Assembly (NCBI GenBank): GCA_966210515.1
Contig: CBIHLM010000045.1
Location: forward strand, 1 to 37,913
Length of the DNA: 37,913 nt
Origin: Paradesertivirga sp966210515
Lineage (GTDB): Bacteria > Bacteroidota > Bacteroidia > Sphingobacteriales > Sphingobacteriaceae
Direction: 5' to 3'
This document shows, in pieces, positions 26,297 through 33,902 of the stretch. Position 1 is the first letter of the stretch, and each line of letters opens with the position of its first letter. The notes under the pieces are model-generated. The model searched no databases, was not told the DNA's origin, and saw nothing but the letters and a program-made list of their open reading frames with translations. The position numbers and the translations under genes are program-made.

Positions 26297-27445
26297 ATGT
26301 CGTTTACCCACATTTTGAATTCAAAAAAAATTAGATTCAGCGCTGTTTTCGCACTTTTTTTAGTTTTTATTAGTTTGCAGACAGTATCAAAAGCTCAAAA
26401 TACAGAGCATCATGAATTAGCTGATACTACTTTTTCCTCAGGTGTTGAAAGCGACGCGCAAATTCCAGGAGTAGAGCATACGGAAGGAGAATCTGAGCAC
26501 GAGAAGTTCGATCCTACTGCTGCTATCATGGAACACATTGCAGATTCCCATTATTGGCATCTTTGGGGGCATACTTCTTTGCCTCTTCCGATAATACTTA
26601 TTACTGATAAAGGTACAGAGATGTTTTCTTCGTCTAAATTTCATCATGGCGAGGAGATTTATGCGGGTAAATACTACAGCTATAAGCTTATAGAAGACAA
26701 AGTATTTGCTGTAAATGCATCTGGTGAGGTTGATCAGGCGGCATCGTCAAATGTGTACGATTTTTCGATTACAAAAAACGTAGCTGCAATTTGGTTAGCT
26801 GTTATTTTATTGATCCTGATTTTTACATCTGTTTCAAGAGCGTATAAAAAACGTGAGGGGATGGCTCCTAAAGGTTTTCAGTCTTTAATTGAGCCTGTTA
26901 TTCTTTTTGTTCGCGATGAAATTGCAAAACCAAATATTGGTTATAAGTATGGTAAATTTATGCCTCTATTGTTAACCATGTTCTTCTTTATCTGGATTAA
27001 CAATTTGCTCGGACTGTTCCCTTTGTTTCCGGGTGGTGCTAATGTTACCGGAAATATCTTCATGACATTTGTTCTTGCTTTTATTACATTGTTGGTTACC
27101 AACTTAAACGGTAACAAATATTACTGGAAGCACATATTATTGCCGGACGTACCATGGTGGTTATATCCGATCATGATTCCGGTAGAGATTATTGGAGTCA
27201 TATCTAAGCCTTTTGCATTGATGATTCGTTTATACGCCAACATCTCGGCGGGGCACATTATCGTGCTGAGTTTAGTTTCATTGATTTTTATTTTTAAATC
27301 TTTGGCAATCGCACCGGTTTCTGTTGCTTTCGTATTGTTCATGGATGTTCTGGAGCTTTTAGTGGCATTTCTTCAGGCGTTTATTTTTACTATGCTTACT
27401 GCTTTGTTTATCGGAACGGCGGTTGATGAGCATGCACATCATTAG
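26297..27445 (+). CDS. atpB: ATP synthase Fo subunit a
   Basis: Subunit a carries the proton half-channels next to the c-ring. The 382-residue protein is much longer than the E. coli form (271). It has a signal-like start (about 10-33, ending KAQ), then about 125 residues of extracytoplasmic, His/Glu-rich sequence, then the membrane core (about 160-375). The essential Arg is in ALMIRLYANISAGHII, and the last helices contain LELLVAFLQAFIFTMLTALFIG. The His-rich end (DEHAHH) is also notable. It lies directly before atpE. Confidence 0.95.
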   Translation: MSFTHILNSKKIRFSAVFALFLVFISLQTVSKAQNTEHHELADTTFSSGVESDAQIPGVEHTEGESEHEKFDPTAAIMEHIADSHYWHLWGHTSLPLPIILITDKGTEMFSSSKFHHGEEIYAGKYYSYKLIEDKVFAVNASGEVDQAASSNVYDFSITKNVAAIWLAVILLILIFTSVSRAYKKREGMAPKGFQSLIEPVILFVRDEIAKPNIGYKYGKFMPLLLTMFFFIWINNLLGLFPLFPGGANVTGNIFMTFVLAFITLLVTNLNGNKYYWKHILLPDVPWWLYPIMIPVEIIGVISKPFALMIRLYANISAGHIIVLSLVSLIFIFKSLAIAPVSVAFVLFMDVLELLVAFLQAFIFTMLTALFIGTAVDEHAHH

Positions 27446-27479
27446 TATCATTTTTTAACAACTATATAAATTAATCATT

Positions 27480-27695
27480 ATGGTAGGTTCAATCGCTGCA
27501 ATTGGTGCAGGTTTAGCAGTTATCGGTGCAGGTATCGGTATTGGTCAGGTTGGTGGTAAAGCAATGGAAGGTATTGCTCGTCAGCCAGAGGCTGCTTCAA
27601 AAATTCAAACTGCTATGATCATCGCAGCTGCACTTGTAGAGGGTGTTGCGTTGTTCGGTGTGGTAGTAGCATTGTTGGGTAACAACCCTCAATAA
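27480..27695 (+). CDS. atpE: ATP synthase Fo subunit c
   Basis: A 71-residue hairpin of two helices that forms the rotor ring. The first helix carries the GxGxG packing pattern (AGAGIGIG), the polar loop is RQPEA at 34-38, and the ion-carrying carboxylate is Glu54 in ALVEGVALFG. The residues around Glu54 lack the Ser/Thr that marks Na+-binding c subunits, so proton coupling is most likely. The spacer to atpF (76 bases) contains two copies of TTCCGGAG, at about 27711 and 27741, that could form a short hairpin. Confidence 0.95.
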   Translation: MVGSIAAIGAGLAVIGAGIGIGQVGGKAMEGIARQPEAASKIQTAMIIAAALVEGVALFGVVVALLGNNPQ

Positions 27696-27771
27696 GGATT
27701 CATAGTTCCGGAGAATTAACGGTTGGTTGTTTTCCGGAGCTTGTTTTGATGAAAAGAAATTGATATAAAAA

Positions 27772-28281
27772 ATGGAAGAATTATTTGAAGGTATATTAAA
27801 TCATCATCTTGGCTTCGTAGTTTGGTCGACCGTTGCGTTTCTGCTTCTTTTAATTTTATTAAAGAAGTTTGCATGGTCTCCGATTCTTACAGCTATCAAC
27901 GATCGTGAACGTTCTATTGAGAATGCTCTTGAGTCGGCACATAAAGCTAAAGAGGAGATGGCCCGTTTAACCAGCGAGAACGAATCTTTGTTAAAAGAAG
28001 CTCGTGCAGAACGCGACCTCATCTTAAAGGAAGCTAAAGAGCTTAAAGATAAAATTGTGGGTGAGGCAAAATCAAGCGCACAAATTGAAGGTGCAAAAAT
28101 GCTTGAGAAAGCTCAACACGAAATTGAAACTCAAAAAACAGCCGCTCTTGCAGAAATCAAAGGTCAGGTTGCTGAGCTTTCTATTCAGATCGCAGAAAAG
28201 GTTTTGCGCCATCAATTAGAAGATAAAAGCAAACAGGAAGCTTTAGTTTCTGACTTGCTAAAGGAAGTGAAGTTAAATTAG
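27772..28281 (+). CDS. atpF: ATP synthase Fo subunit b
   Basis: Subunit b is the peripheral stalk that joins Fo to F1. The 169-residue protein has one N-terminal membrane helix (about 13-31, LGFVVWSTVAFLLLLILL) followed by KKFAWSPI and a long charged coiled coil rich in Ala/Glu/Lys (about 35-155). It has the expected length for the family and occurs once, so the stalk is a homodimer. The 65-base spacer to atpH contains a partial heptad repeat, described separately. Confidence 0.94.
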   Translation: MEELFEGILNHHLGFVVWSTVAFLLLLILLKKFAWSPILTAINDRERSIENALESAHKAKEEMARLTSENESLLKEARAERDLILKEAKELKDKIVGEAKSSAQIEGAKMLEKAQHEIETQKTAALAEIKGQVAELSIQIAEKVLRHQLEDKSKQEALVSDLLKEVKLN

Positions 28282-28288
28282 TAATTGA

Positions 28289-28341
28289 GTTGAGGAGAAG
28301 TTAAAAACTTACAACTTATAACCTACAACTTATAACTATAT
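28289..28341 (+). repeat. Partial heptad-repeat element between atpF and atpH
   Basis: Five consecutive 7-mers occupy 28307-28341 (ACTTACA, ACTTATA, ACCTACA, ACTTATA, ACTATAT). They are preceded by one degenerate complementary unit (GTTGAGG at 28289-28295) and a small AAGTT/AACTT hairpin (28298-28310). The same heptads form the full hairpin between atpA and atpG. It begins 7 bases after the atpF stop and ends 5 bases before the atpH ATG. Confidence 0.7.
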
Positions 28342-28346
28342 AAAAG

Positions 28347-28892
28347 ATGTCTGAAATACAAGTAGCATCACGGTACGCAAAATCATTAATCGACCTTGCT
28401 GAAGAGCAAAATTCATTGGAAGCCATAAAAGCGGATATCGAGTCGTTTGTTAGTGTAATGCATCAAAATTCGCAATTGCAGGCAGTTTTACGCAATCCGA
28501 TTGTTGGTATAGATAAGAAGACGGCTATACTTAATCAATTGTTTGGAAGCAGCTTTCATAAAGTGATCATGGCTTTCTTTAAGATCGTTGTCGCTAAAGG
28601 CCGTTCTGAAGTTCTTTACGCTACAGCAAAAGAATTTCTAAGCGAATACAATCGCCGGAAGGATATAATCCACGCGGTTGTTACTTCTGCTGCCCCGCTT
28701 TCTGAAGATCAAAAAAGTAAGATTTCTGCCCTGGTAATTGAGTCTACAAAAGCACAAGTTGTTTTAGAGACGAGAATTGATCCTGATCTGATTGGTGGTT
28801 TTGTGTTGAAAGTAGGTGATCGCCAGGTAGATGCAAGTATTTCTAGCAGCTTAAATAAATTAAAAAAGGAGTTTTCGCAAAAGGTGTTTTAA
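28347..28892 (+). CDS. atpH: ATP synthase F1 subunit delta (OSCP)
   Basis: Delta joins the b stalk to the top of the alpha-beta hexamer. The 181-residue protein shows the family start VASRYAKSLIDLAEEQ, a helical N-terminal domain to about 105, and the conserved C-terminal block IDPDLIGGFVLKVGDRQVDASISSSL-like region (split here at about 147-172) before a short basic end. It is in the expected order between b and alpha. The next gene is 153 bases away, the longest gap inside the operon; that gap holds no ORF or convincing RNA structure beyond a short GC-rich hairpin near 28960. Confidence 0.93.
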   Translation: MSEIQVASRYAKSLIDLAEEQNSLEAIKADIESFVSVMHQNSQLQAVLRNPIVGIDKKTAILNQLFGSSFHKVIMAFFKIVVAKGRSEVLYATAKEFLSEYNRRKDIIHAVVTSAAPLSEDQKSKISALVIESTKAQVVLETRIDPDLIGGFVLKVGDRQVDASISSSLNKLKKEFSQKVF

Positions 28893-29045
28893 TCCTGCGT
28901 AAAGTCAATATCAAAAGGGAGACATACCCCGAATTTTAAACCTGATTGAAGAGGAAAGCCCGCAAGCGGCTTGAAACGGAAAGCAGGGCATAATTACAAA
29001 AGAGTACAGAAACAAGATTTACAATAAAAACTCATAAATAAAACT

Positions 29046-30620
29046 ATGGTAGAGGTAAGACCAGATGAAGTTTCGGCAATATTGCGTCAGCAGTTGTCAG
29101 GCTTTAAATCAGAGGCCGAACTTGAAGAAGTTGGTACCGTTTTACAGGTAGGTGATGGTATCGCTCGTGTTTACGGCCTTACCAAGGTTCAATCAGGTGA
29201 GCTGGTTGAATTTGAAACCGGTTTACAAGGGATTGTATTAAACCTTGAAGAGGATAACGTGGGTGTGGTTTTGCTTGGACCTTATAGCGAGGTTAAAGAG
29301 GGCGATACGATAAAACGTACTAACCGTATTGGTTCTATTAAAGTTGGCGACGGAATGCTTGGCCGTGTGGTAAACACGCTAGGACAACCGATTGACGGAA
29401 AAGGACCTATAACCGGCCAGACGTATGAGATGCCGATAGAGCGTAAAGCTCCGGGTGTAATTTACCGTCAGCCCGTTACCGAGCCATTACAAACTGGTAT
29501 CAAAGCTATTGACGCGATGATTCCAATTGGCCGTGGTCAGCGTGAGTTGGTTATTGGTGATCGTCAGACTGGTAAAACTGCAGTTTGTATCGATACCATT
29601 ATAAACCAGAAAGAATTTTACGAAGCTGGTCAGCCGGTATTCTGTATCTATGTTGCTATCGGACAAAAAAGTTCTACAGTAGCACAGATCGTTCGTACGC
29701 TTGACGAAAATGGTGCAATGCCATATACCGTTGTTGTTTCTGCCTCTGCGGCAGATCCGGCGCCAATGCAGTTCTTTGCTCCGTTTTCGGGTGCTGCGAT
29801 AGGTGAGTTCTTCCGTGACACAGGACGTCCTGCTTTGATCATTTATGATGATTTATCTAAGCAAGCTGTTGCTTATCGTGAAGTATCATTATTACTTCGT
29901 CGTCCACCGGGCCGTGAGGCTTATCCTGGAGACGTGTTTTACCTTCACAGCCGTTTATTGGAGCGTGCTGCTAAGATCAATGCTTCGGATGAGATTGCTC
30001 AGAGCATGAACGATTTACCAGATTCTATCAGACATTTAGTTAAAGGTGGCGGTTCATTAACAGCTCTTCCGATCATCGAAACTCAAGCTGGTGATGTATC
30101 AGCATATATCCCAACTAACGTAATTTCGATTACCGACGGTCAGATATTTCTTGAATCTAACTTATTCAATGCGGGGGTTCGTCCGGCGATTAACGTGGGT
30201 ATTTCTGTATCTCGTGTGGGTGGTAACGCTCAGATTAAGTCGATGAAGAAAGTTGCTGGTACCTTGAAACTTGATCAGGCTCAATACCGCGAGTTAGAGG
30301 CTTTCTCTAAATTCGGATCTGACCTTGATGCAGCAACTAAGTCGGTATTAGATAAAGGTGCTCGTAACGTGGAGATCTTAAAGCAAGGACAGTTTTCTCC
30401 TGTTTCAGTAGAAAAGCAAGTTGCTATTATCTATATCGGAACTAAGAATTTAATGCGTCAGGTTCCTGTAGAAAGAGTTAGAGAATTTGAAAAAGAATAT
30501 ATTCAACAATTAGAAGTACGTAACCCTGAAGTTTTACAAGCTCTTAAAGCTGGTAAATTAGATGATAGCATAACTTCTGTTCTTGAAACTGTTGCTAAGG
30601 AATTAGCGGGAAGATATTAA
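29046..30620 (+). CDS. atpA: ATP synthase F1 subunit alpha
   Basis: Alpha is the regulatory nucleotide-binding subunit of F1. At 524 residues it is of normal size. The Walker A motif is GDRQTGKTA (about 178-186). Family blocks include VYGLTKVQSGELVEF, PIGRGQRELVIGDRQ, LIIYDDLSKQAVAYRE and the alpha-specific PAINVGISVSRVGGNAQ near 378. Codon use is noticeably more uniform than in neighbouring non-ATPase genes, in keeping with high expression. Confidence 0.97.
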   Translation: MVEVRPDEVSAILRQQLSGFKSEAELEEVGTVLQVGDGIARVYGLTKVQSGELVEFETGLQGIVLNLEEDNVGVVLLGPYSEVKEGDTIKRTNRIGSIKVGDGMLGRVVNTLGQPIDGKGPITGQTYEMPIERKAPGVIYRQPVTEPLQTGIKAIDAMIPIGRGQRELVIGDRQTGKTAVCIDTIINQKEFYEAGQPVFCIYVAIGQKSSTVAQIVRTLDENGAMPYTVVVSASAADPAPMQFFAPFSGAAIGEFFRDTGRPALIIYDDLSKQAVAYREVSLLLRRPPGREAYPGDVFYLHSRLLERAAKINASDEIAQSMNDLPDSIRHLVKGGGSLTALPIIETQAGDVSAYIPTNVISITDGQIFLESNLFNAGVRPAINVGISVSRVGGNAQIKSMKKVAGTLKLDQAQYRELEAFSKFGSDLDAATKSVLDKGARNVEILKQGQFSPVSVEKQVAIIYIGTKNLMRQVPVERVREFEKEYIQQLEVRNPEVLQALKAGKLDDSITSVLETVAKELAGRY

Positions 30621-30621
30621 T

Positions 30622-30680
30622 TGGGTTGAAGGTTGTAGGTTGTGAGTTGAATAAACTTATAACCTACAACCTTCAACTTA
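30622..30680 (+). repeat. Long heptad-repeat hairpin between atpA and atpG
   Basis: Left arm heptads GTTGAAG, GTTGTAG, GTTGTGA and GTTGAAT fill 30625-30652. The right arm at 30655-30689 carries ACTTATA, ACCTACA, ACCTTCA, ACTTACA and ACTTTGA. Bases 30625-30640 pair perfectly with 30662-30677 (16 bp). Pairing continues inward to 30648/30654 with two G-U pairs and outward for three more pairs, leaving a 5-base loop. The element fills nearly the whole spacer between the atpA stop (30620) and the atpG ATG (30693). Confidence 0.8.
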
Positions 30681-30692
30681 CAACTTTGAAAA

Positions 30693-31577
30693 ATGGCTAA
30701 TTTAAAAGAAGTAAGAAATAGAATTACATCGGTAAGTTCGACTCAGCAGATTACCAAGGCCATGAAAATGGTTTCGGCGGCCAAGTTGAAGAGAGCTACC
30801 AATGCTATTGTACAGTTACGTCCGTATGCTAACAAGCTGAAGGATATTCTGTCAAACCTCTCTGCAAGTCTTGAAGAATCAACTTCTCCTTTTATACAGG
30901 AGCGTGAGCCTGTTCGGGTTCTTGTAGTGGTTGTGGCTTCGAATCGCGGACTGGCCGGAGCTTTTAATGCCAATGTTATCAAGACTGCTAATCAGTTAAT
31001 CGCTGAAAAGTATTCTGAGCAATTAGCAAACGGCAATGTTAGTATTGTTGCAGTAGGTAAGAAAGCACAGGACTTTTATGAAAAACGCAAATACAATGTT
31101 ATTGGAAACAATAATGAGTTGTATTCTGCACTCACCTTCGAAAACGCTTCCGTTATTTCAGAAGCTATAATGAAGGGTTTTGCCGATGGCGACTTTGACA
31201 GAGTGGAAGTAGTATACAATCAGTTCAAAAATGCTGCGATGCAGATTTTAGTTGCTGAGCAATTGCTTCCAGTGCCACGTATTCAAGTTTCGCAAACAAC
31301 TGCTACGTCAAAAACTGACTATATTTTAGAGCCTTCGCAGGAAGAGATCGTAAATGAATTGATTCCTAAATCGGTGAAGACCCAGTTATACAAAGCAATT
31401 TTAGATTCACATGCATCTGAACATGGAGCCCGTATGACGGCTATGGATAAAGCGACAGAAAACGCCGGTGATTTGTTAAAGGCCTTGAAACTTTCGTATA
31501 ACCAGGCTCGTCAGGCAGCTATTACAACCGAACTTACAGAAATTGTGAGCGGTGCAGCAGCATTGACAGGAGCTTAA
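30693..31577 (+). CDS. atpG: ATP synthase F1 subunit gamma
   Basis: Gamma is the central rotor shaft. The 294-residue protein has the classical N-terminal helix (LKEVRNRITSVSSTQQITKAMKMVSAAKLKRA) and C-terminal helix (SEHGARMTAMDKATENA...LTEIVSGAAAL, described in two parts), with a Rossmann-like middle including VVVVASNRGLAGAFN. It is the last gene of the operon; no beta or epsilon gene follows, and a strong terminator lies 22 bases after the stop. Confidence 0.95.
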   Translation: MANLKEVRNRITSVSSTQQITKAMKMVSAAKLKRATNAIVQLRPYANKLKDILSNLSASLEESTSPFIQEREPVRVLVVVVASNRGLAGAFNANVIKTANQLIAEKYSEQLANGNVSIVAVGKKAQDFYEKRKYNVIGNNNELYSALTFENASVISEAIMKGFADGDFDRVEVVYNQFKNAAMQILVAEQLLPVPRIQVSQTTATSKTDYILEPSQEEIVNELIPKSVKTQLYKAILDSHASEHGARMTAMDKATENAGDLLKALKLSYNQARQAAITTELTEIVSGAAALTGA

Positions 31578-31598
31578 CGCAAAAGATAGATGATTTAG

Positions 31599-31630
31599 AA
31601 ATCCCGGCTACCACATAGCCGGGATTTTTT
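31599..31630. terminator. Bidirectional terminator after atpG
   Basis: AAATCCCGGCTA (31599-31610) and TAGCCGGGATTT (31616-31627) form a perfect 12-bp stem with a 5-base loop, flanked by A and T runs. It separates the convergent atpG and the lipoprotein gene at 31629. Confidence 0.9.
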
Positions 31631-32081
31631 ATTTTATTAGAACAATGGGCTCGATGGTGCTGCAGTTGGTGCAGATAGTGGTCCCGTTAATTTTTAGACT
31701 TGTAATTTTTATAATTTCACAGCATCTTACTTCCTGCAATGCTGTCTCTATTTCTATATTATCTTCCTGCTTGTTAGCTAGTTTTATCCTTAAATTTTGT
31801 GAATGGAAAAAGGGAATTAGAACATATCTGTTGCTTTTATCCGTACTGTCTATTCCGAATGATAAATCGGCATTAAAGAGTGAACTCTGGATTTTCAGAT
31901 CGTTGAGGCTATATGTGGCGTTTGTTGAAAACAAAAGGTCGAAATTGTTTGAATCCCTGAATTTCAGCTTCAATTTCTTTACCGGGGCACTACATTGATA
32001 TGCTGTACATAAATCCTCTTTAGCGCTACATGCAGACAGGAAAATAAAAATATATCCGGCAAAGAATATTTTGAAATTCAT
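31629..32081 (-). CDS. Hypothetical lipoprotein with Cys pairs
   Basis: The 150-residue product starts with a lipoprotein signal (lipobox LSACS, Cys about residue 18). The mature part has seven or so further Cys, including CTAYQC near 25, CC near 120 and CTNC near 138, so disulfides are likely in the periplasm or on the surface. The middle is beta-rich and looks compact. I do not recognise a family. It is flanked by the ATP synthase terminator and the divergent aldo/keto reductase gene. Confidence 0.6.
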   Translation of the reverse strand: MNFKIFFAGYIFIFLSACSAKEDLCTAYQCSAPVKKLKLKFRDSNNFDLLFSTNATYSLNDLKIQSSLFNADLSFGIDSTDKSNRYVLIPFFHSQNLRIKLANKQEDNIEIETALQEVRCCEIIKITSLKINGTTICTNCSTIEPIVLIK

Positions 32082-32189
32082 TCTTCAATTACGAAAAGAT
32101 CAGTTAATATGCTACATCTTCTGCCAGTACCTATCTGACGAAAAAATTAAACTTATAATCATACCGTATGTTCAAGCATAAAAAGCAGT

Positions 32190-33182
32190 ATGGAATATAG
32201 AAGACTTGGCGAATCAGATTTGGAACTTTCGGTAATAACGTTTGGTGCCTGGGCTGCGGGGGGCTGGATGTGGGGAGGTACTGAACGGAAAGAGTCGGTA
32301 AGCGCAATCAGGGCAGCTTATGAGAATGGGGTTACCTCTATTGATACAGCACCTGTTTATGGGCAGGGCTTAAGTGAGGAAATAGTAGGAGAGGCCATCA
32401 AAGATTTGCCGAGAGATAAGGTGCAAATACTCACCAAATATGGTCTGCAATGGAAAGGAAAGAATGGAGAGTTTTATTTTAGGAGTAAAGACAATCAGGG
32501 ACTCGATATAGACATCTATAAATATGCCGGAAAGAAAAGTGTAATAGCGGAATGCGAAGCCAGTCTGAAGCTTTTAGGTACCGATTATCTTGATCTATAT
32601 CAAATTCATTGGCCGGATCCAACAACGCCAATCCATGAAACCATGGAGGCTGTAGAAACGCTCATTCAACAAGGAAAAGTTAGGTTTGCCGGCGTATGTA
32701 ATTATTCTACCGAGCAAATGCAGGAGGCTGAGAAGACGGTTAAGCTGGTTTCTAATCAGGTGCCATATAGTATGGTAAATAGAAAGATAGAGGAAGTGGT
32801 CGTTCCGTATTGCCTTGCCAATAAGAAGTCTATATTGGCGTATAGTCCGATGGAAAGGGGCTTGTTAACGGGCAAGATCAAACCAGGATATCAATTTTCG
32901 GCGGGTGATCATAGAGCAGGTCTTAAATATTTTTCGCCCGGAAATATTATCCAGGTGAATCTCTTTTTAGATAAGATAAAGCATATCGCGGAAGATAAAG
33001 GCATCACCCTGGGCCAGTTGGTGTTAAAATGGACTATTGAGAAGCCTGGGATTACCATCGCGTTGGCTGGAGCCAGAAATGCAGGTCAGGCGGCTCAGAA
33101 CGCGAAAGCTGCTAACGTGAAGCTACATGCAGAGGAGATGAATTATATAAATATGCAATTGAATGAGCTGGTGATTGTATAG
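32190..33182 (+). CDS. Aldo/keto reductase
   Basis: A 330-residue (alpha/beta)8-barrel NADPH-dependent oxidoreductase. The catalytic tetrad is visible as Asp52 and Tyr57 (IDTAPVYG), Lys83 (ILTKYG) and His140 (LYQIHWPDP). The N-terminal YRRLGESDLELSVITFGAWAAGG is typical of the AKR group related to YajO/IolS-type and general stress proteins. Near the end, TIALAGARNAGQAAQNAKA forms the cofactor 2'-phosphate binding region. The physiological substrate cannot be read from sequence. The gene appears monocistronic. Confidence 0.9.
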   Translation: MEYRRLGESDLELSVITFGAWAAGGWMWGGTERKESVSAIRAAYENGVTSIDTAPVYGQGLSEEIVGEAIKDLPRDKVQILTKYGLQWKGKNGEFYFRSKDNQGLDIDIYKYAGKKSVIAECEASLKLLGTDYLDLYQIHWPDPTTPIHETMEAVETLIQQGKVRFAGVCNYSTEQMQEAEKTVKLVSNQVPYSMVNRKIEEVVVPYCLANKKSILAYSPMERGLLTGKIKPGYQFSAGDHRAGLKYFSPGNIIQVNLFLDKIKHIAEDKGITLGQLVLKWTIEKPGITIALAGARNAGQAAQNAKAANVKLHAEEMNYINMQLNELVIV

Positions 33183-33200
33183 CTTATATTGACAGAGCGT

Positions 33201-33314
33201 ATTTCACGCGAAGCAAAATAAGTAAAAACACGCAAAGAAAGCAAAAAGATATATCTGGATAAGAAGGTGTTGTAATTGTAAAATGCTTGTGCTCCCGCGA
33301 GCTTTGCGTGAAAT
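33201..33314. repeat. Dispersed-type inverted repeat downstream of the aldo/keto reductase
   Basis: ATTTCACGCGAAGC at 33201-33214 and GCTTTGCGTGAAAT at 33301-33314 are complementary at 13 of 14 positions and enclose 86 bases. A further CGCAAAG unit is inside, at 33231. The pattern resembles decayed copies of the CACGCAAAG-type intergenic repeats of Sphingobacteria. It is between the reductase stop and the DUF6496 gene end and covers nearly all of that gap. Confidence 0.6.
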
Positions 33315-33328
33315 TTTAGATTTATACT

Positions 33329-33502
33329 CTACTTCTTTTTTGGTACTTTCGCTCCTGCTTCTCTTGCTTCCGACAAGCCTATTGCGACAGCTTGTTTTTT
33401 GGAGGTTACTTTTTTACCTGTTCCGGTTTTAAGCTTGCCTTCTTTCATTTCATGCATAGCTTCTTCCACTTTTTCGCCTGCCTTTTTTGAATACTTTGCC
33501 AT
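33329..33502 (-). CDS. DUF6496-like small Lys-rich protein
   Basis: A 57-residue ORF on the minus strand that starts MAKYSKKAGEKVEEAMHEMK and ends with AKVPKKK. The sequence contains KEGKLKTGTGKKVTSKKQAV and AIGLSEAREAGAKV. This matches the plan of the small DUF6496 proteins (plasmid-stabilisation-like / Lys-Ala-rich) common in bacteria of this phylum. It is basic, has no membrane segment, and may bind nucleic acid; function is not established. An AAAAAAGG stretch just before the ATG could act as a ribosome binding site, which is unusual in this window. The head-to-head neighbour is the small membrane protein at 33609. Confidence 0.75.
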   Translation of the reverse strand: MAKYSKKAGEKVEEAMHEMKEGKLKTGTGKKVTSKKQAVAIGLSEAREAGAKVPKKK

Positions 33503-33608
33503 AACCTTTTTTAAAGATTAAAGTCCTCGGGATTGAAAATGGTTTTAAAAGATTAAAAGCTTTTTTGTATAGAATCAGATTTGTAATTTCGCCGGATAAA
33601 TTATTGAA

Positions 33609-33827
33609 ATGGAGAATCTAGTAGAGACTTATAAAAAAAGCGAAAGTACTGACAATGCCAATAATCCAAGTCATTATATTTTAATGGCTGTGGGTGTTTT
33701 TGTGTCTGTTTTGGGTGCCGTATTACGCTTCATTGCCGACTGGGGATTTGTTGATCTGTTATCGAATATTATTTTGGTAATAGGTGTAATCCTTTGTCTT
33801 AAATCAGTTATTAATATTCTGAAATAG
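33609..33827 (+). CDS. Small two-helix membrane protein
   Basis: The 72-residue protein has a polar N-terminus (1-20) and two membrane helices (about 24-43 and 50-70) separated by a short FIADWGFVD turn. No family recognised. The clean ATG, the complete hairpin topology and a hairpin terminator directly after the stop support a real gene. A weak promoter-like TAATTTCG lies at 33584-33591. Confidence 0.55.
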   Translation: MENLVETYKKSESTDNANNPSHYILMAVGVFVSVLGAVLRFIADWGFVDLLSNIILVIGVILCLKSVINILK

Positions 33828-33828
33828 T

Positions 33829-33865
33829 ATTTGACTTATAGAGCAAAATGCTCTGTAAGTCAAAT
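33829..33865 (+). terminator. Hairpin terminator after the small membrane protein gene
   Basis: Bases 33829-33844 pair with 33850-33865 (16 bp with one G-U) around a 5-base loop. The stem starts two bases after the TAG stop. It lacks a good T-run, so an mRNA-stabilising hairpin is an alternative. Confidence 0.5.
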
Positions 33866-33902
33866 TATTACAAGATAACTCTCCGCCCGGCGTTATAGAA
33901 TA

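Noticed and set aside
27696..27771. Two TTCCGGAG copies in the atpE-atpF spacer, considered as a processing hairpin or attenuator.
   Set aside because: The pairing is only about 6 bp with a loop over 20 bases and no T-run; too weak to call as a feature.
28893..29045. The 153-base gap before atpA, considered as an internal promoter or small RNA.
   Set aside because: Only a short 5-bp hairpin near 28960 and no -7 consensus are visible.
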